A DNA stretch of 64,000 bases, taken from the NCBI GenBank assembly GCA_035495555.1, contig DATJFQ010000037.1:62001-126000 (forward strand), read 5' to 3'. Made by a program: the position numbers and the translations under genes. This document shows, in pieces, positions 9,270-17,622 of the stretch; within the stretch, counting starts at the first letter, position 1; every line of letters begins with the position of its first letter. Below the pieces are notes generated by a model. It saw nothing but the letters and a program-made list of their open reading frames with translations. It had not been told where the DNA came from and searched no databases. Origin of the DNA: DATJFQ01 sp035495555. GTDB lineage: Bacteria; Acidobacteriota; Vicinamibacteria; Vicinamibacterales; 2-12-FULL-66-21.

Positions 9270-10334
9270 ATGAAACAGCAATTCGTCGCCGCCGGCCTGC
9301 TCGTGGCGTTGGTGTTCGTGGCGCCGACCAGAGCGGAAATCCTCGAACAGGTGCTGGTGAAGGTGAACGGCGACATCATCACGAAGACCCAGCTCGAACA
9401 GCGCCAGGTCGCCGTGCTGCGTCAGCGCCTGAACAATCAGGTCGATGCCGACGCGATGAAGAACGACGAGCAGTTGAAGAAGATGCTCGCCGAAATCACG
9501 CCGGAACTGCTCGTCAACGCCGTCGATGAACTCCTGCTCGTCCAGCGCGGTCGGGAGCTGGGCCTGCACCTGGGTGACGATCAGTTCAAGCAGGTGGTGG
9601 CAAACATCCGCAAGGAACAGGGCCTCGAGGACCAGGCCAAGTTCGAGGCGGCGCTGAAGCAGGAGAACATGACCATGGACGACCTGCGCAACCAGCTCGA
9701 ACGGCAGATGCTGATCGAGCAGGTGCAGCGGCAGGAGGTCGGTTCGAAGCTGACGATCACGGAAGAGGAAGCGCGCCAGTATTACGCGGCTCACCCTGAG
9801 GAGTTCACAGACCCGGCATCGGTGACGCTGCGCGAGATCTTCGTCGAGGTGCCCTCCGATACGAAGGGCGTCAACGTGGCGCAGGACGAGGCGGCGCAGA
9901 AGAAGGCCGCGGACGCTCGTGAGCGGCTGCTGAAAGGTGAGGATTTCGCCAAGGTTGCGTCGGAAGTCTCCGACTCCACGTCCAAGGCGAACGGAGGACT
10001 CATCGGACCATTCGCGCACTCGGACATGTCGCCCCAACTGCAGCAGCTCGTCGACAAGATGAAGCCCGGCGACATCACGCCGGTCATTCGTACGACGAAG
10101 GGATATCAGGTATTCAAGCTGGAATCGATGACCGCGAAGCAGCTGCAGCCCTTCGACAAAGTCCGGGATCTCATCGCCGACAAAGTGGCCGCGCAGCGTA
10201 CGAAGATCGAGATGCGCAAGTTCCTCGCGCGCCTTCGCGATCAGGCCCTCATCGAGTGGAAGAACGACGATCTGAAGAAAGCTTACGAGAAGCAGCTCGT
10301 GGCCGACAGCGAAGCGTCTTCCTCGCAGCACTGA
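9270..10334 (+). CDS. SurA-type periplasmic chaperone / peptidyl-prolyl cis-trans isomerase
   Basis: This exported folding factor is likely to help outer-membrane proteins. The 354-residue protein has a signal peptide (KQQFVAAGLLVALVFVAPTRAE), then a SurA N-terminal domain (VNGDIITKTQLEQRQ), a helical linker, a parvulin rotamase domain at about 170-275 (REIFVEV, GGLIGPF, KPGDITPVIRTTKGYQVFK) and a short C-terminal helix. Only one parvulin domain is present, against two in Escherichia coli SurA. It starts 27 bp after mfd and is followed after 10 bp by dusB, so all three may be co-transcribed. Confidence 0.92.
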   Translation: MKQQFVAAGLLVALVFVAPTRAEILEQVLVKVNGDIITKTQLEQRQVAVLRQRLNNQVDADAMKNDEQLKKMLAEITPELLVNAVDELLLVQRGRELGLHLGDDQFKQVVANIRKEQGLEDQAKFEAALKQENMTMDDLRNQLERQMLIEQVQRQEVGSKLTITEEEARQYYAAHPEEFTDPASVTLREIFVEVPSDTKGVNVAQDEAAQKKAADARERLLKGEDFAKVASEVSDSTSKANGGLIGPFAHSDMSPQLQQLVDKMKPGDITPVIRTTKGYQVFKLESMTAKQLQPFDKVRDLIADKVAAQRTKIEMRKFLARLRDQALIEWKNDDLKKAYEKQLVADSEASSSQH

Positions 10335-10344
10335 CGGCCCTCAC

Positions 10345-11427
10345 GTGAAGATCGGATCCGTCGATCTCCAGCCGCCGTTCGCGCTTGCGCCGATGGCGGG
10401 CATGACCGACACCGCCTTTCGGCGCCTCGTGAAGCGCAAGGGCGGGTGCGGCCTCGTTGTCAGCGAAATGGTGAGCTCCGAAGGGCTCGTCCGCGGGATC
10501 GACCGCACCCTCGAATACGCGGAATATACCGAGGAAGAACGGCCGGTCTCCATTCAGATTTTCGGCGGCGATCCGGAAAAGATGGCGGCGGCGGCCCGGA
10601 TCGTCGAGGAGATGGGGGCGGACGTCGTCGACGTGAACATGGGCTGCCCCGTCCCGAAAATCGCGAAGCACAACGCCGGGTGCAGTCTGATGCGCGAGCC
10701 CGAGCACGCGCAGTCGATTGTCGCCGCCATGGTGAAGGCGGTCCGCATTCCGGTGACCGTGAAGATGCGAGCGGGCTGGACTGACGGCGAGATCAACGCG
10801 CCGCAGCTGGCCAGGCGGATGGCCGACGCCGGCGCATCGGCAGTTGCCGTTCACGGCCGTACGGCGGCTCAATCCTATACAGGCGTGGCCGACTGGTCAC
10901 TCATCGCGCGGGTCGCACGCGAGGCCGGGATCCCGGTGTTCGGCAGCGGCGACTGCGTGGAGCCGCAGCAGATCGTGGAACGGATGCGCGAGGCTTCCGG
11001 CGTGCTGGTGGGGCGAGGCGCGCTGCGCAATCCCTGGATTTTCGAGCAGGCGGCAGCGATCGCGCGCGGTGAGCAGCCCCGCGAGATCACGCTCGAGGAG
11101 CGCGGCCAGTTCCTGCTCGACTACATCGATCTGCTCGTCGACGAACGCACAGGCGAAGCGGCGGGATTCCGGCACGTGGCGACAAGCGAGCCGCCGCCCG
11201 ACAAGGCTGCACGCGGCCACGAGCGCTGGGTCGTCAACAAGCTGCGCGCGTTGAACAGCTGGTACACGAAAGGGATCGAGAACGGTGCTCACCTGCGCGT
11301 CGCGGTGAACGCAGCCGATTCGCTGCCTCACCTGCGCGACATCGTCTACGACTTTTTCTACGCGCCAGGCCGCCGTAGCCAGTCGTCGGCGACCGCTCCC
11401 AACTCCCCCGCCTCGCGCATATCGTAG
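10345..11427 (+). CDS. dusB: tRNA-dihydrouridine synthase, DusB type
   Basis: This flavoenzyme reduces uridine to dihydrouridine in tRNA using NAD(P)H. The 360-residue protein begins with a GTG at 10345 and the family opening LQPPFALAPMAGMTD. VNMGCPVPK carries the catalytic Cys101, VKMRAGW and VHGRTAAQSYTG are FMN- and substrate-site motifs, and GVLVGRGALRNPWIF is the C-terminal barrel signature. The last 25 or so residues are low-complexity and are encoded across the 3' end of the opposite-strand gene at 11358-11729, a 70-bp convergent overlap. Confidence 0.95.
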   Translation: MKIGSVDLQPPFALAPMAGMTDTAFRRLVKRKGGCGLVVSEMVSSEGLVRGIDRTLEYAEYTEEERPVSIQIFGGDPEKMAAAARIVEEMGADVVDVNMGCPVPKIAKHNAGCSLMREPEHAQSIVAAMVKAVRIPVTVKMRAGWTDGEINAPQLARRMADAGASAVAVHGRTAAQSYTGVADWSLIARVAREAGIPVFGSGDCVEPQQIVERMREASGVLVGRGALRNPWIFEQAAAIARGEQPREITLEERGQFLLDYIDLLVDERTGEAAGFRHVATSEPPPDKAARGHERWVVNKLRALNSWYTKGIENGAHLRVAVNAADSLPHLRDIVYDFFYAPGRRSQSSATAPNSPASRIS

Positions 11428-11729
11428 TCGTACGCCAGCGCCGCCGATGTGGCGGTGGTAAACAACTGGCCCAGCACCGCGTGTGCCGGCGCGGTCAGAT
11501 AGGCCGTGAGCGCGTCGATCGTTTCGAACTCGAGCACCAGAGCGAACTCGTAGTTCTGCGCCATCTGCTGCTCATACCCGGGCAGGCCGTGCCGGACGCG
11601 GCGGCCGATGCGAAACCGCGCGATTCCGGGGACGCTCGCGGCCGATTTTCCCAGCGCGTCGAGCGCAGCCCGCCGATCCTCGACGCTCAGCGTCTCCCGC
11701 GGCTGCAGCAGGACGACGTGCGCGATCAC
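11358..11729 (-). CDS. Dabb-type (stress-responsive A/B barrel) protein
   Basis: This 123-residue protein resembles small dimeric alpha/beta-barrel (Dabb/EthD-like) proteins: VIAHVVLLQPRETLSVEDRRAALDAL at the start is a typical beta-alpha unit, and MREAGEL sits near the end. The GTG at 11729 is preferred over upstream in-frame starts because it gives this N-terminus and overlaps the stop of the upstream gene by 4 bp (GTGA). No catalytic residue can be assigned. Its 3' end overlaps dusB convergently by 70 bp. Function is unknown. Confidence 0.75.
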   Translation of the reverse strand: MIAHVVLLQPRETLSVEDRRAALDALGKSAASVPGIARFRIGRRVRHGLPGYEQQMAQNYEFALVLEFETIDALTAYLTAPAHAVLGQLFTTATSAALAYDYDMREAGELGAVADDWLRRPGA

Positions 11730-12640
11730 TCGTCGTCCTTCTTCTTGGGCGGACGTCCCGGCTGCCGATCGGGACGGTGGTTCGTGTCGCGTCGCTCCCG
11801 CTGAGGGTCGCGCCTGAGTCGCTGCGCGAATCGCTTGCGCTTCACGGCGCGCGGCACCTTCCATCGATCGCGCGGGTCGCGGTGTTCGCCGCCGGGCCGC
11901 CAATCCTTCCCGCGACGTTCGCCTTCGGGTTTGCGCGGGCGTTCCCCACTTCCCGGTTTCTGATCGCGGCGGTCACGCTGATCCGCCGCCGGCGCGTCTC
12001 GTCGCGATGGCTCCCTGCGGGGACGGTCGCCGGGACGCGTGTCCTCGCGCCGCGGCGACTCGCGCGACTCGTTGAAAGGGCGTTTCTCCTCGCGGGGGCG
12101 TGACTCACGGGACTTGTCGAACGGCCGCCCGTTCTCTCGAGGCCGGGACTCGCGCGGCCGGTCCAACGGTCGTCTGTCGTCGCGCGGCCGTTCCTGGCGC
12201 GGCCGATCTTGCTGCGGCCCCTTGTTCCACCGGTCGCCGGGTGGCCGATCCTGGCGCGGCCGGTCCTCCCGCGGCTGATCCTGGCCCGGGCCCTTGTTCC
12301 ACCGGTCGCCAGGTGGCCGATCCTGGCGCGGCCGATCTTGCTGCGGCCCCTTGTTCCACCGGTCGTCGCGTGGCCGATCCTGGCGCGGCCGGTCCTCCCG
12401 CGGCTGGTCCTGGCGCGGGCGCTTGTCCCACCGGTGGTCGCGCCGCCGGTCGTCGTATGGCGCACGCGCCTCTTCCGCGGAATTCCACAGCCTCCCGCGT
12501 GCAAAGTATTTCAGCACGGCATCGGGATGGCGCGACTGAAGCTGCTTCAGCGTCGGAAGCAGTTCTTCAGGCGTCGCGGCCCGGAAGGAGGTCGCTTGAT
12601 TGCCGTAGATGATCGTCCAATAAACGTGGCGGGGTGGCAT
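11726..12640 (-). CDS. Basic, intrinsically disordered RD/RE-rich repeat protein
   Basis: The 304-residue product has a folded-looking N-terminus of about 55 residues (PPRHVYWTIIYGNQATSF, then a helix and YFARGRLWN). About 250 residues follow of almost only Arg, Asp, Glu, Pro, Gln and Lys. The tail contains imperfect repeats DRWNKGPQQDRPRQDRP (three to four copies) and RESRPRE (three copies) and ends in KKKDDE. Such charge-rich low-complexity tails are common in RNA-binding or condensate-forming proteins, but no family was recognised. The ATG at 12640 opens the conserved-looking segment. It is translationally coupled to the Dabb gene. Confidence 0.75.
   Translation of the reverse strand: MPPRHVYWTIIYGNQATSFRAATPEELLPTLKQLQSRHPDAVLKYFARGRLWNSAEEARAPYDDRRRDHRWDKRPRQDQPREDRPRQDRPRDDRWNKGPQQDRPRQDRPPGDRWNKGPGQDQPREDRPRQDRPPGDRWNKGPQQDRPRQERPRDDRRPLDRPRESRPRENGRPFDKSRESRPREEKRPFNESRESPRREDTRPGDRPRREPSRRDAPAADQRDRRDQKPGSGERPRKPEGERRGKDWRPGGEHRDPRDRWKVPRAVKRKRFAQRLRRDPQRERRDTNHRPDRQPGRPPKKKDDE
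12181..12440 (-). repeat. In-frame tandem repeats coding for DRWNKGP-type units
   Basis: Blocks of about 54-72 bp recur inside the disordered protein gene, for example three copies of the segment read on the plus strand as CTTGTTCCACCGGTCGCC or a close variant. They keep the reading frame and encode the DRWNKGPQQ/GQ repeats. Near-identity at DNA level suggests recent expansion by slippage or recombination. Confidence 0.8.
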
Positions 12641-12654
12641 GTCAAAAGTTGAAA

Positions 12655-12725
12655 GGGGATCAACTGCACAACTACCAACTACCAACGACACAAAATCCAA
12701 ACTACACAATTTCGAAACAATTCCC
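12655..12725. repeat. Short-unit repeat array C
   Basis: Words of the CAACTAC / CACAACT type recur (ACAACTACCAACTACCAAC, then AAACTACACAATTTCG). On the minus strand this reads as GTAGTTG units in the leader of the disordered-protein gene. Only one arm is well formed. It resembles arrays H and K in wording. Confidence 0.6.
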
Positions 12726-12778
12726 AAGGCGGCGGACTCACCGAGTCATCAGGCGTCCCGAAGTGGCGTGGTAATCCG

Positions 12779-14176
12779 TCAGTTGTTCGTGACCGCTCGT
12801 TCGAGCCGCTTCAGCTTTTCGATGAGCGTCGTCCGCTTCAAATTCAACAGGCGCGCGGCCTGCACCTTGTTGCCCTGCGTGCGCTCGAGCGACCGCCGGA
12901 TCAGCGACAGCTCGAGGCCTTCCATGTAGCGCTCGAGATCGATGCCTTCGTCCGGAAACCACCCGTCGCGCGCGTTGACCGCGGCGGTCAGTTTCTGGAT
13001 ATCGGGACCCAGGTCCGACACTTCAATCTGGGATCGGCCCTGGCTGAACGCCATCGCGCGCTCGACCACGTTTTCGAGCTGGCGTACGTTGCCGGGCCAC
13101 TCGTAGCTCATGAGCAGCCGCACCGCCTCCTGCGACATCGTCACCGAGCGCGGCGGCGTGTGCTCGGCACCGAGTTTCTGCAGAAAATGCTGGACGAGCA
13201 GCGGGACGTCTTCACGACGCTCGCGCAGGGCGGGCAGGCGCACCGGGATCACGTTGAGGCGGTAGAACAGATCCTCGCGGAACGAACCGTCGCCCACCAT
13301 CTTCTGCAGATCGGAATGCGTCGCGGCAACGATGCGTACGTCGACCTTGATCGTATGGCCGTCGCCCACGCGCTCGAACTCGCGCTCCTGCAGGACGCGC
13401 AGCAGCTTCGCCTGAAGCGCGGGGCTCATCGTTCCGACTTCGTCGAGAAACAGCGTGCCTTTGTGCGCCTGTTCGAGCCGCCCCTGCCGGTTCGCCACAG
13501 CGCCGGTGAACGCGCCCCGGACGTGGCCGAACAACTCGGCCTCGAGCAGCGTCTCGGGAATGGCGCTGCAGTTCAGCGCGACGAAGCGGTTGTGGCGGCG
13601 CGGGCTGTTGTGATGGATCGCGCGCGCGGCGAGCTCTTTGCCGGTTCCCGTTTCGCCGCTGATGAGGACCGTGCTGGCTGTGGCCGCGACCGTTTCGAGC
13701 AACTGAAACAGATCGCGCATCACGCGGCTGCGCCCGACGATGCCGTCAATGCGGTAACGGTCCTCGAGCTGTGATCGCAGGTACGCGTTCTCCGCGCGCA
13801 ACCGCCGCTGCTCGAGTGCCGAGCGCAGCACGTGCAGCAGCGCGTCGAACTGGAACGGCTTCGTGATGAAGTCGGCCGCCCCATGCTTGATGGCCTCGAC
13901 GGCGTCTTTCACCGTTCCGAAGCCGGTAATGATGATGGCGATGATATCGGGATAGCGCTCGAGCGCCGCATCGAGCACCGCTCGGCCGTCAACGCCCGGC
14001 AGCCGCAGGTCGGTGATGATGATGTCGAAGGCGAAGGCGGCCAGGTGCGTCAGCGCATCCTCGCCCGTCGCCGCCTGCACAACTGCAAAACCGTGATCCG
14101 CCAGCCGCTCGGCGATCGCTTCCCTCAGCGCCGCCTCGTCGTCTACGAGCAGCAGATGTTTCGCGTTTTCAGGCAT
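12779..14176 (-). CDS. Sigma-54-dependent response regulator, NtrC family
   Basis: This 465-residue transcription activator acts with sigma-54 RNA polymerase. The receiver domain (1-125) has the acidic pair Asp12/Asp13, phospho-acceptor Asp56 (ITDLRLPGVDG) and conserved Lys in ITKPFQ. The AAA+ domain follows, with Walker A GETGTGKE, the GAFTGA loop that contacts sigma-54 (221-226) and the GNVRQLENV segment. A Fis-type helix-turn-helix closes the protein (VQAARLLNLKRTTLIEKLKRL). No kinase is adjacent on the same strand. The hybrid kinase at 16102-17622 is the nearest candidate partner. Confidence 0.96.
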   Translation of the reverse strand: MPENAKHLLLVDDEAALREAIAERLADHGFAVVQAATGEDALTHLAAFAFDIIITDLRLPGVDGRAVLDAALERYPDIIAIIITGFGTVKDAVEAIKHGAADFITKPFQFDALLHVLRSALEQRRLRAENAYLRSQLEDRYRIDGIVGRSRVMRDLFQLLETVAATASTVLISGETGTGKELAARAIHHNSPRRHNRFVALNCSAIPETLLEAELFGHVRGAFTGAVANRQGRLEQAHKGTLFLDEVGTMSPALQAKLLRVLQEREFERVGDGHTIKVDVRIVAATHSDLQKMVGDGSFREDLFYRLNVIPVRLPALRERREDVPLLVQHFLQKLGAEHTPPRSVTMSQEAVRLLMSYEWPGNVRQLENVVERAMAFSQGRSQIEVSDLGPDIQKLTAAVNARDGWFPDEGIDLERYMEGLELSLIRRSLERTQGNKVQAARLLNLKRTTLIEKLKRLERAVTNN

Positions 14177-14299
14177 TTAGTCGCGCGGCGGCATTTTGAC
14201 ACCCCGGCGATCAGGGGTCAATTGCGCAGTTGGGGAAGGCGGGAACCGGCAGGGCTACAGGGGAGCCGGGACACTCCCGATAACAGTGCACGGGACGTG

Positions 14300-14503
14300 A
14301 TGATGATTGAACGCAAGACGATTTCGATCATGAAAGCGTGTGAGGTGGTCGGCGTCAGCCGCCGCACCATCTACAACTGGATCGCGAGCGGCAAGGTCGA
14401 GTACGTGCGAACTGCCGGCGGATCCGTGCGCATCTTTGTCGACACACTGTGGCGCGAGCCCGGGCGGACGGCGCCGGATCTGACGCGCAAAGAAGCATCA
14501 TGA
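14300..14503 (+). CDS. Small MerR/excisionase-type helix-turn-helix protein
   Basis: This is a 67-residue DNA-binding protein: TISIMKACEVVGVSRRTIYNWIASGKVEYVRTAGGSVRIF in pieces matches the HTH_17 (excisionase/BldC-like) winged helix. The start is one of two ATGs (14300 or 14303); a GTG at 14297 is also in frame. Its last bases overlap the next gene (ATGATG at 14500-14505), so the two are coupled. No integrase or phage gene lies nearby, so it is more likely a regulator than an excisionase. It is divergent from the NtrC-type gene across 123 bp. Confidence 0.85.
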   Translation: MMIERKTISIMKACEVVGVSRRTIYNWIASGKVEYVRTAGGSVRIFVDTLWREPGRTAPDLTRKEAS

Positions 14504-14730
14504 TGCCAGCTGCCGACGATCGCACTCGTTCGTCCGTGGGGGAGCCACCCGACCTCGGGCTCCTCTTCCATCGGCTGAACAATCAGCTCGGCATCATCCT
14601 GGCGAACGCCGAGCTCCTCGAAGCGAAAGCCGGCACCGACATGAATCGCGCGCGCGCCGCGCAGGTCGTGTCGAGCGTGCTGGATGCGATGACCACCGCG
14701 CGCGAGATCCGGCTGCGGACGCGCGCCTGA
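14500..14730 (+). CDS. DHp-only mini histidine-phosphotransfer protein
   Basis: This 76-residue protein contains LLFHRLNNQLGIILANAELLE, written here in the H-box style of histidine kinases (H-x-L-N-N-x-L), and a second helix (VVSSVLDAMTTAREIRLR). This looks like the dimerisation and phospho-acceptor hairpin of a sensor kinase with no ATPase domain and no sensor. It could be an isolated phosphotransfer or dimerisation module, or a decayed kinase; the clean start, overlap with the HTH gene and stop argue against simple decay. Function is inferred from the H-box only. Confidence 0.7.
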   Translation: MMPAADDRTRSSVGEPPDLGLLFHRLNNQLGIILANAELLEAKAGTDMNRARAAQVVSSVLDAMTTAREIRLRTRA

Positions 14731-15025
14731 CCGTCAGCCCGATTCGCCGGGCCCTGCCTTTCTCCTCCTTCTCATCCGCGTCATATCCATGACGGTCTCC
14801 ATGTCATGACGTCAACGATTTGACGCATGCTGACACACCGCTGCGCTGCGGTGCGTCGAGCTGCACACGGCTTCACGACCTGTAACAGCCGATTATTCAA
14901 GTGCTTACGAATATCGCCAGCGACCGGCAGTGATTCGTTTTATTTTCGCCATTGCGCTGGTATCGCGGTTGCGGTTGGGCTGGGCCGTCGCGGCATAACG
15001 CCGCCCCCAAGGAGAAGTGACCCCC
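14731..15025. other. Gene-free stretch before the sigma factor
   Basis: This gap of 295 bp has no convincing coding frame and no repeat array. It holds a pyrimidine-rich start, a tract around 14885-14950 that is AT-richer than its surroundings and probably carries the sigma-factor promoter, and the GGAG ribosome-binding site at 15011-15014. No specific operator was recognised. Confidence 0.4.
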
Positions 15026-15949
15026 ATGCAGCGCCAGCCGCTCGCCGACAGTCAGCGTGACCGTATCGCCGCCGGACTCCCCTTCGTCGAATCGCTCGCG
15101 AGGCGGGTCGCCTCGTCGATGCCGCACTCGATTGAGATCGGAGATCTCGTGCAGGACGGGATGCTCGGACTCATCGACGCGGCATGCCGCTTCGACGAAG
15201 CGAGGGGCATCAAGTTCGAAACGTTTGCCGAGCGGCGCGTCCGCGGCGCGATGATCGACGCCCTGCGCCGTGACGCGTGGCCGCGCGGCGTGCGCCGACA
15301 GCGTCGTGAACTGGAGGCGGCGCGCGAGCAGCTCCGGCGCGAGCTCGGCGCCGAGCCCTCACTCGCGGATCTCGCCGCGCGCGTCGGCTCGGACGAAACG
15401 CGGCTCGGCCGCACGATCGTCCGCATCAACACGATCGAGTCGACATCGCCTCTTTCGGCGGGCGACAACGTGGACGGCTCGACGCTTCCCGCGGCGCTCG
15501 TCCCGTCTGAGCCGCCGGCGCCGGATACCGCGTACGAGGAACGTGAAGTGCGCGATCGCATCCGCGCCGCGATTGCGTCCCTCCCGCCGCGCGAACGGAA
15601 GGTGGTCGGGATGTATTACTACGCGGAAGCGACGATGAAGCAGATTGGCACCGAGATCGGCGTCAACGAATCGCGCGTCTCGCAGCTCCACGCGCGCGCG
15701 ATCCAGCGGCTGCGAAAGGCGCTCGGTGCGGATTGCTCCGCCGCTGAGGCCGCGCGCGTGCTGCGCCCGGCGATCATCCAATTCCAGCAGGCGATGCGTC
15801 GGATGCAGATGGCGAAGACCGTCGTGACCGATGCGCCGCGAACGGACACACCGGGAGTCGTGCTGCCGTATCGCCCGGCTTCGACGGCGAAAAAGGTGCC
15901 CTCCAGACGCCGTCTCACCGCACAGCCAAAGATCGCCGCCGCGCGCTAG
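15026..15949 (+). CDS. FliA/WhiG-type RNA polymerase sigma factor
   Basis: This 307-residue sigma-70 family member has region 2 (IEIGDLVQDGMLGLIDAACRFDEARG and RRVRGAMIDALRRDAWPRGVRRQ), region 3 (LGAEPSLADLAARVG) and region 4 (LPPRERKVVGMYYYAEATMKQIGTEIGVNESRVSQLHARA). These are the hallmarks of the flagellar/sporulation group. A basic tail of about 70 residues follows region 4 and is longer than usual. The ATG at 15026 is preferred because it sits 11 nt after GGAG; the in-frame GTG at 15017 is only 2 nt from it. No flagellar gene is in the window, so the regulon is unknown. Confidence 0.9.
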   Translation: MQRQPLADSQRDRIAAGLPFVESLARRVASSMPHSIEIGDLVQDGMLGLIDAACRFDEARGIKFETFAERRVRGAMIDALRRDAWPRGVRRQRRELEAAREQLRRELGAEPSLADLAARVGSDETRLGRTIVRINTIESTSPLSAGDNVDGSTLPAALVPSEPPAPDTAYEEREVRDRIRAAIASLPPRERKVVGMYYYAEATMKQIGTEIGVNESRVSQLHARAIQRLRKALGADCSAAEAARVLRPAIIQFQQAMRRMQMAKTVVTDAPRTDTPGVVLPYRPASTAKKVPSRRRLTAQPKIAAAR

Positions 15950-15988
15950 GGCCTCAGGCCGCCGCCGAACACGCGGCGGCCAAAATCT

Positions 15989-16096
15989 CGCGCACCTGCA
16001 CCGCGCACCGAGCACCGCGCACCGAGCACCCCGCACCGAGCACCCGTACCGAGCACCCGCACCGAGCACCCCGCACCAAGCACCGAGCACCGCGCG
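15989..16096. repeat. Heptanucleotide array D (GCACCNN)
   Basis: About a dozen copies of GCACCGA / GCACCGC / GCACCCC run head to tail. Many are paired into 14-nt units (GCACCGAGCACCCC). It lies between the convergent sigma-factor and hybrid-kinase genes and ends a few bases before the kinase stop. There is no complementary arm. Confidence 0.85.
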
Positions 16097-16101
16097 GAGC
16101 G

Positions 16102-17622
16102 CTAAGAGAGCATGTCGCGCGCTGTGCGCAACAGGTCCTTCAAGCGGAACGGCTTCGCGAGCCAGCGGCAGCCGGTTTCGTCGAGGAAGCGTTCGGCCTC
16201 CGTTCCGGCCACGTCGCCCGTGACGAACACGACGCGACGCGCCTGCTGCGGTGCTTCCGCTTCCAACTGCCGGTAAAACGCCATACCGTCGACGCGCGGC
16301 ATCTTCAGGTCGCACACGATCACGTCGTACGCGCGTGCCCGCACGCGCTCGAGCGCTTCTTCCCCGTCGCCCGCACGATCGACGACGAAGCCGGCGTCCG
16401 CAAGCGATTCGGCGACGGCGGCTCCGAGCGCTGCCTCGTCTTCGACCACGAGCGCTACCGACCCGGCGGCCACCTCGCTCGGGCGTTCGGACGATGTCGG
16501 CAGCGGCGGCTTGAGCGGGCCGTCTCCGACAGGGAAGGCGACGTAAAACGACGCGCCGCGTCCCGGCTCCGACTTCAGCGTGATCCGTCCGCCGTGCTCC
16601 TGGACGATCGCGTACGCGACCGTCAGGCCCAGGCCGGTTCCTTTTCCGACTTCTTTCGTTGTGAAGAACGGGTCGAAAATCCGCGGCTGGACGTCGTCCG
16701 GGACACCGGGCCCGTCGTCGTTCACCTCGAGCACGACGGCGTCGTTGTCCGCCTCGTGCCAGGTGCGGAGGATGAGCGTGCCGCGGCCGTTGGTGCCGAG
16801 CATCGCCTGCTCCGCGTTGATGATCAGATTGAGGAGTACCTGCTGTACCTGGTGGGGATCCGCAAAGACCTGCGGCAGCCCCGCCGCGAGCGCCTCGATG
16901 ATGTTGATGTTGCTCAGGCGCTGTTCGTACGAACGCAGCGCGAGCGTCTCGCGCACGATCTGGTTCATGTCGACCATCGCGCGCGTCGTGTGCCGCTTGC
17001 GGGCGAACGTGAGCAGATTGCGGACGATCTTTGCCGCGCGCTCCGACTCGCTCAGGATCGTTTCGAGTCCGCGTTTGGTCTGCGCGTCGACATCGCGCTG
17101 CGAGAGGCGCTCGGCCCACGTGAGGATCGTCGCGAGCGGGTTGTTCAACTCGTGCGCGACGCCGGAAATCGTCTGCCCCAGCGCGGCGAGCTTCTCCGCC
17201 TGCAGGAGCTGGTGATAGAGGTCGCGGGCCTGATCCTCGAGCCGCTTGCGTTCGCTCACGTCCCGCATCAGGGCTTCGACGCGAAGCGCACCGCCGTCCT
17301 CGATCTCGGCGTGCGCCGTGACCTCGACCCAGATCGCCACGCGGTCTGCGCGGCGCAGGCGCATCAGATAATCCGTGACGGCGCCGTCGCGCTGCAGGCG
17401 TTCGACGAACCCATCGCGCGCCTGCCGGTCGATGAAGCGTTCGGCCTCGAACGGCCGCACTTCCGCCTGCGGCGTGTCGGCCGCAAAGCCGAACATCAGC
17501 TTCAGATACGGATTCGCGGAAATCGTGAAGGTGGCGGGCCCATCGACGGTGCCGATGTACACGCCTTCGTGGACCGCTTCGAACAGGCGAGCGAACGCTT
17601 CCGTCGTCGCCTGTGCCATCAC
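16102..17622 (-). CDS. PAS-containing hybrid sensor histidine kinase with receiver domain
   Basis: This is a 506-residue soluble kinase. An N-terminal PAS domain (about 8-135) is followed by a coiled coil, the H-box GVAHELNNPLATIL with phospho-acceptor His157, and a HATPase domain (N box NLIINAEQAM, DDGPGVPDD, FTTKEVGKGTGLGL). A C-terminal receiver carries Asp438 (VIVCDLKMPRVDG) and Lys in LAKPFR. There is no transmembrane segment, so the signal is probably internal. The start codons GTG (17622) and ATG (17619) overlap the true stop of the PCYCGC lipoprotein gene, so the two are a coupled pair. Confidence 0.93.
   Translation of the reverse strand: MMAQATTEAFARLFEAVHEGVYIGTVDGPATFTISANPYLKLMFGFAADTPQAEVRPFEAERFIDRQARDGFVERLQRDGAVTDYLMRLRRADRVAIWVEVTAHAEIEDGGALRVEALMRDVSERKRLEDQARDLYHQLLQAEKLAALGQTISGVAHELNNPLATILTWAERLSQRDVDAQTKRGLETILSESERAAKIVRNLLTFARKRHTTRAMVDMNQIVRETLALRSYEQRLSNINIIEALAAGLPQVFADPHQVQQVLLNLIINAEQAMLGTNGRGTLILRTWHEADNDAVVLEVNDDGPGVPDDVQPRIFDPFFTTKEVGKGTGLGLTVAYAIVQEHGGRITLKSEPGRGASFYVAFPVGDGPLKPPLPTSSERPSEVAAGSVALVVEDEAALGAAVAESLADAGFVVDRAGDGEEALERVRARAYDVIVCDLKMPRVDGMAFYRQLEAEAPQQARRVVFVTGDVAGTEAERFLDETGCRWLAKPFRLKDLLRTARDMLS

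Noticed and set aside
9081..10331. 416-codon open frame opposite to the SurA-like gene
   Set aside because: Antisense shadow with leucine- and arginine-rich low-complexity content; the plus-strand protein has a signal peptide and a parvulin domain.
14297..14503. HTH protein as a phage excisionase
   Set aside because: No integrase, attachment site or other phage gene lies near; the HTH_17 fold also serves ordinary regulators.
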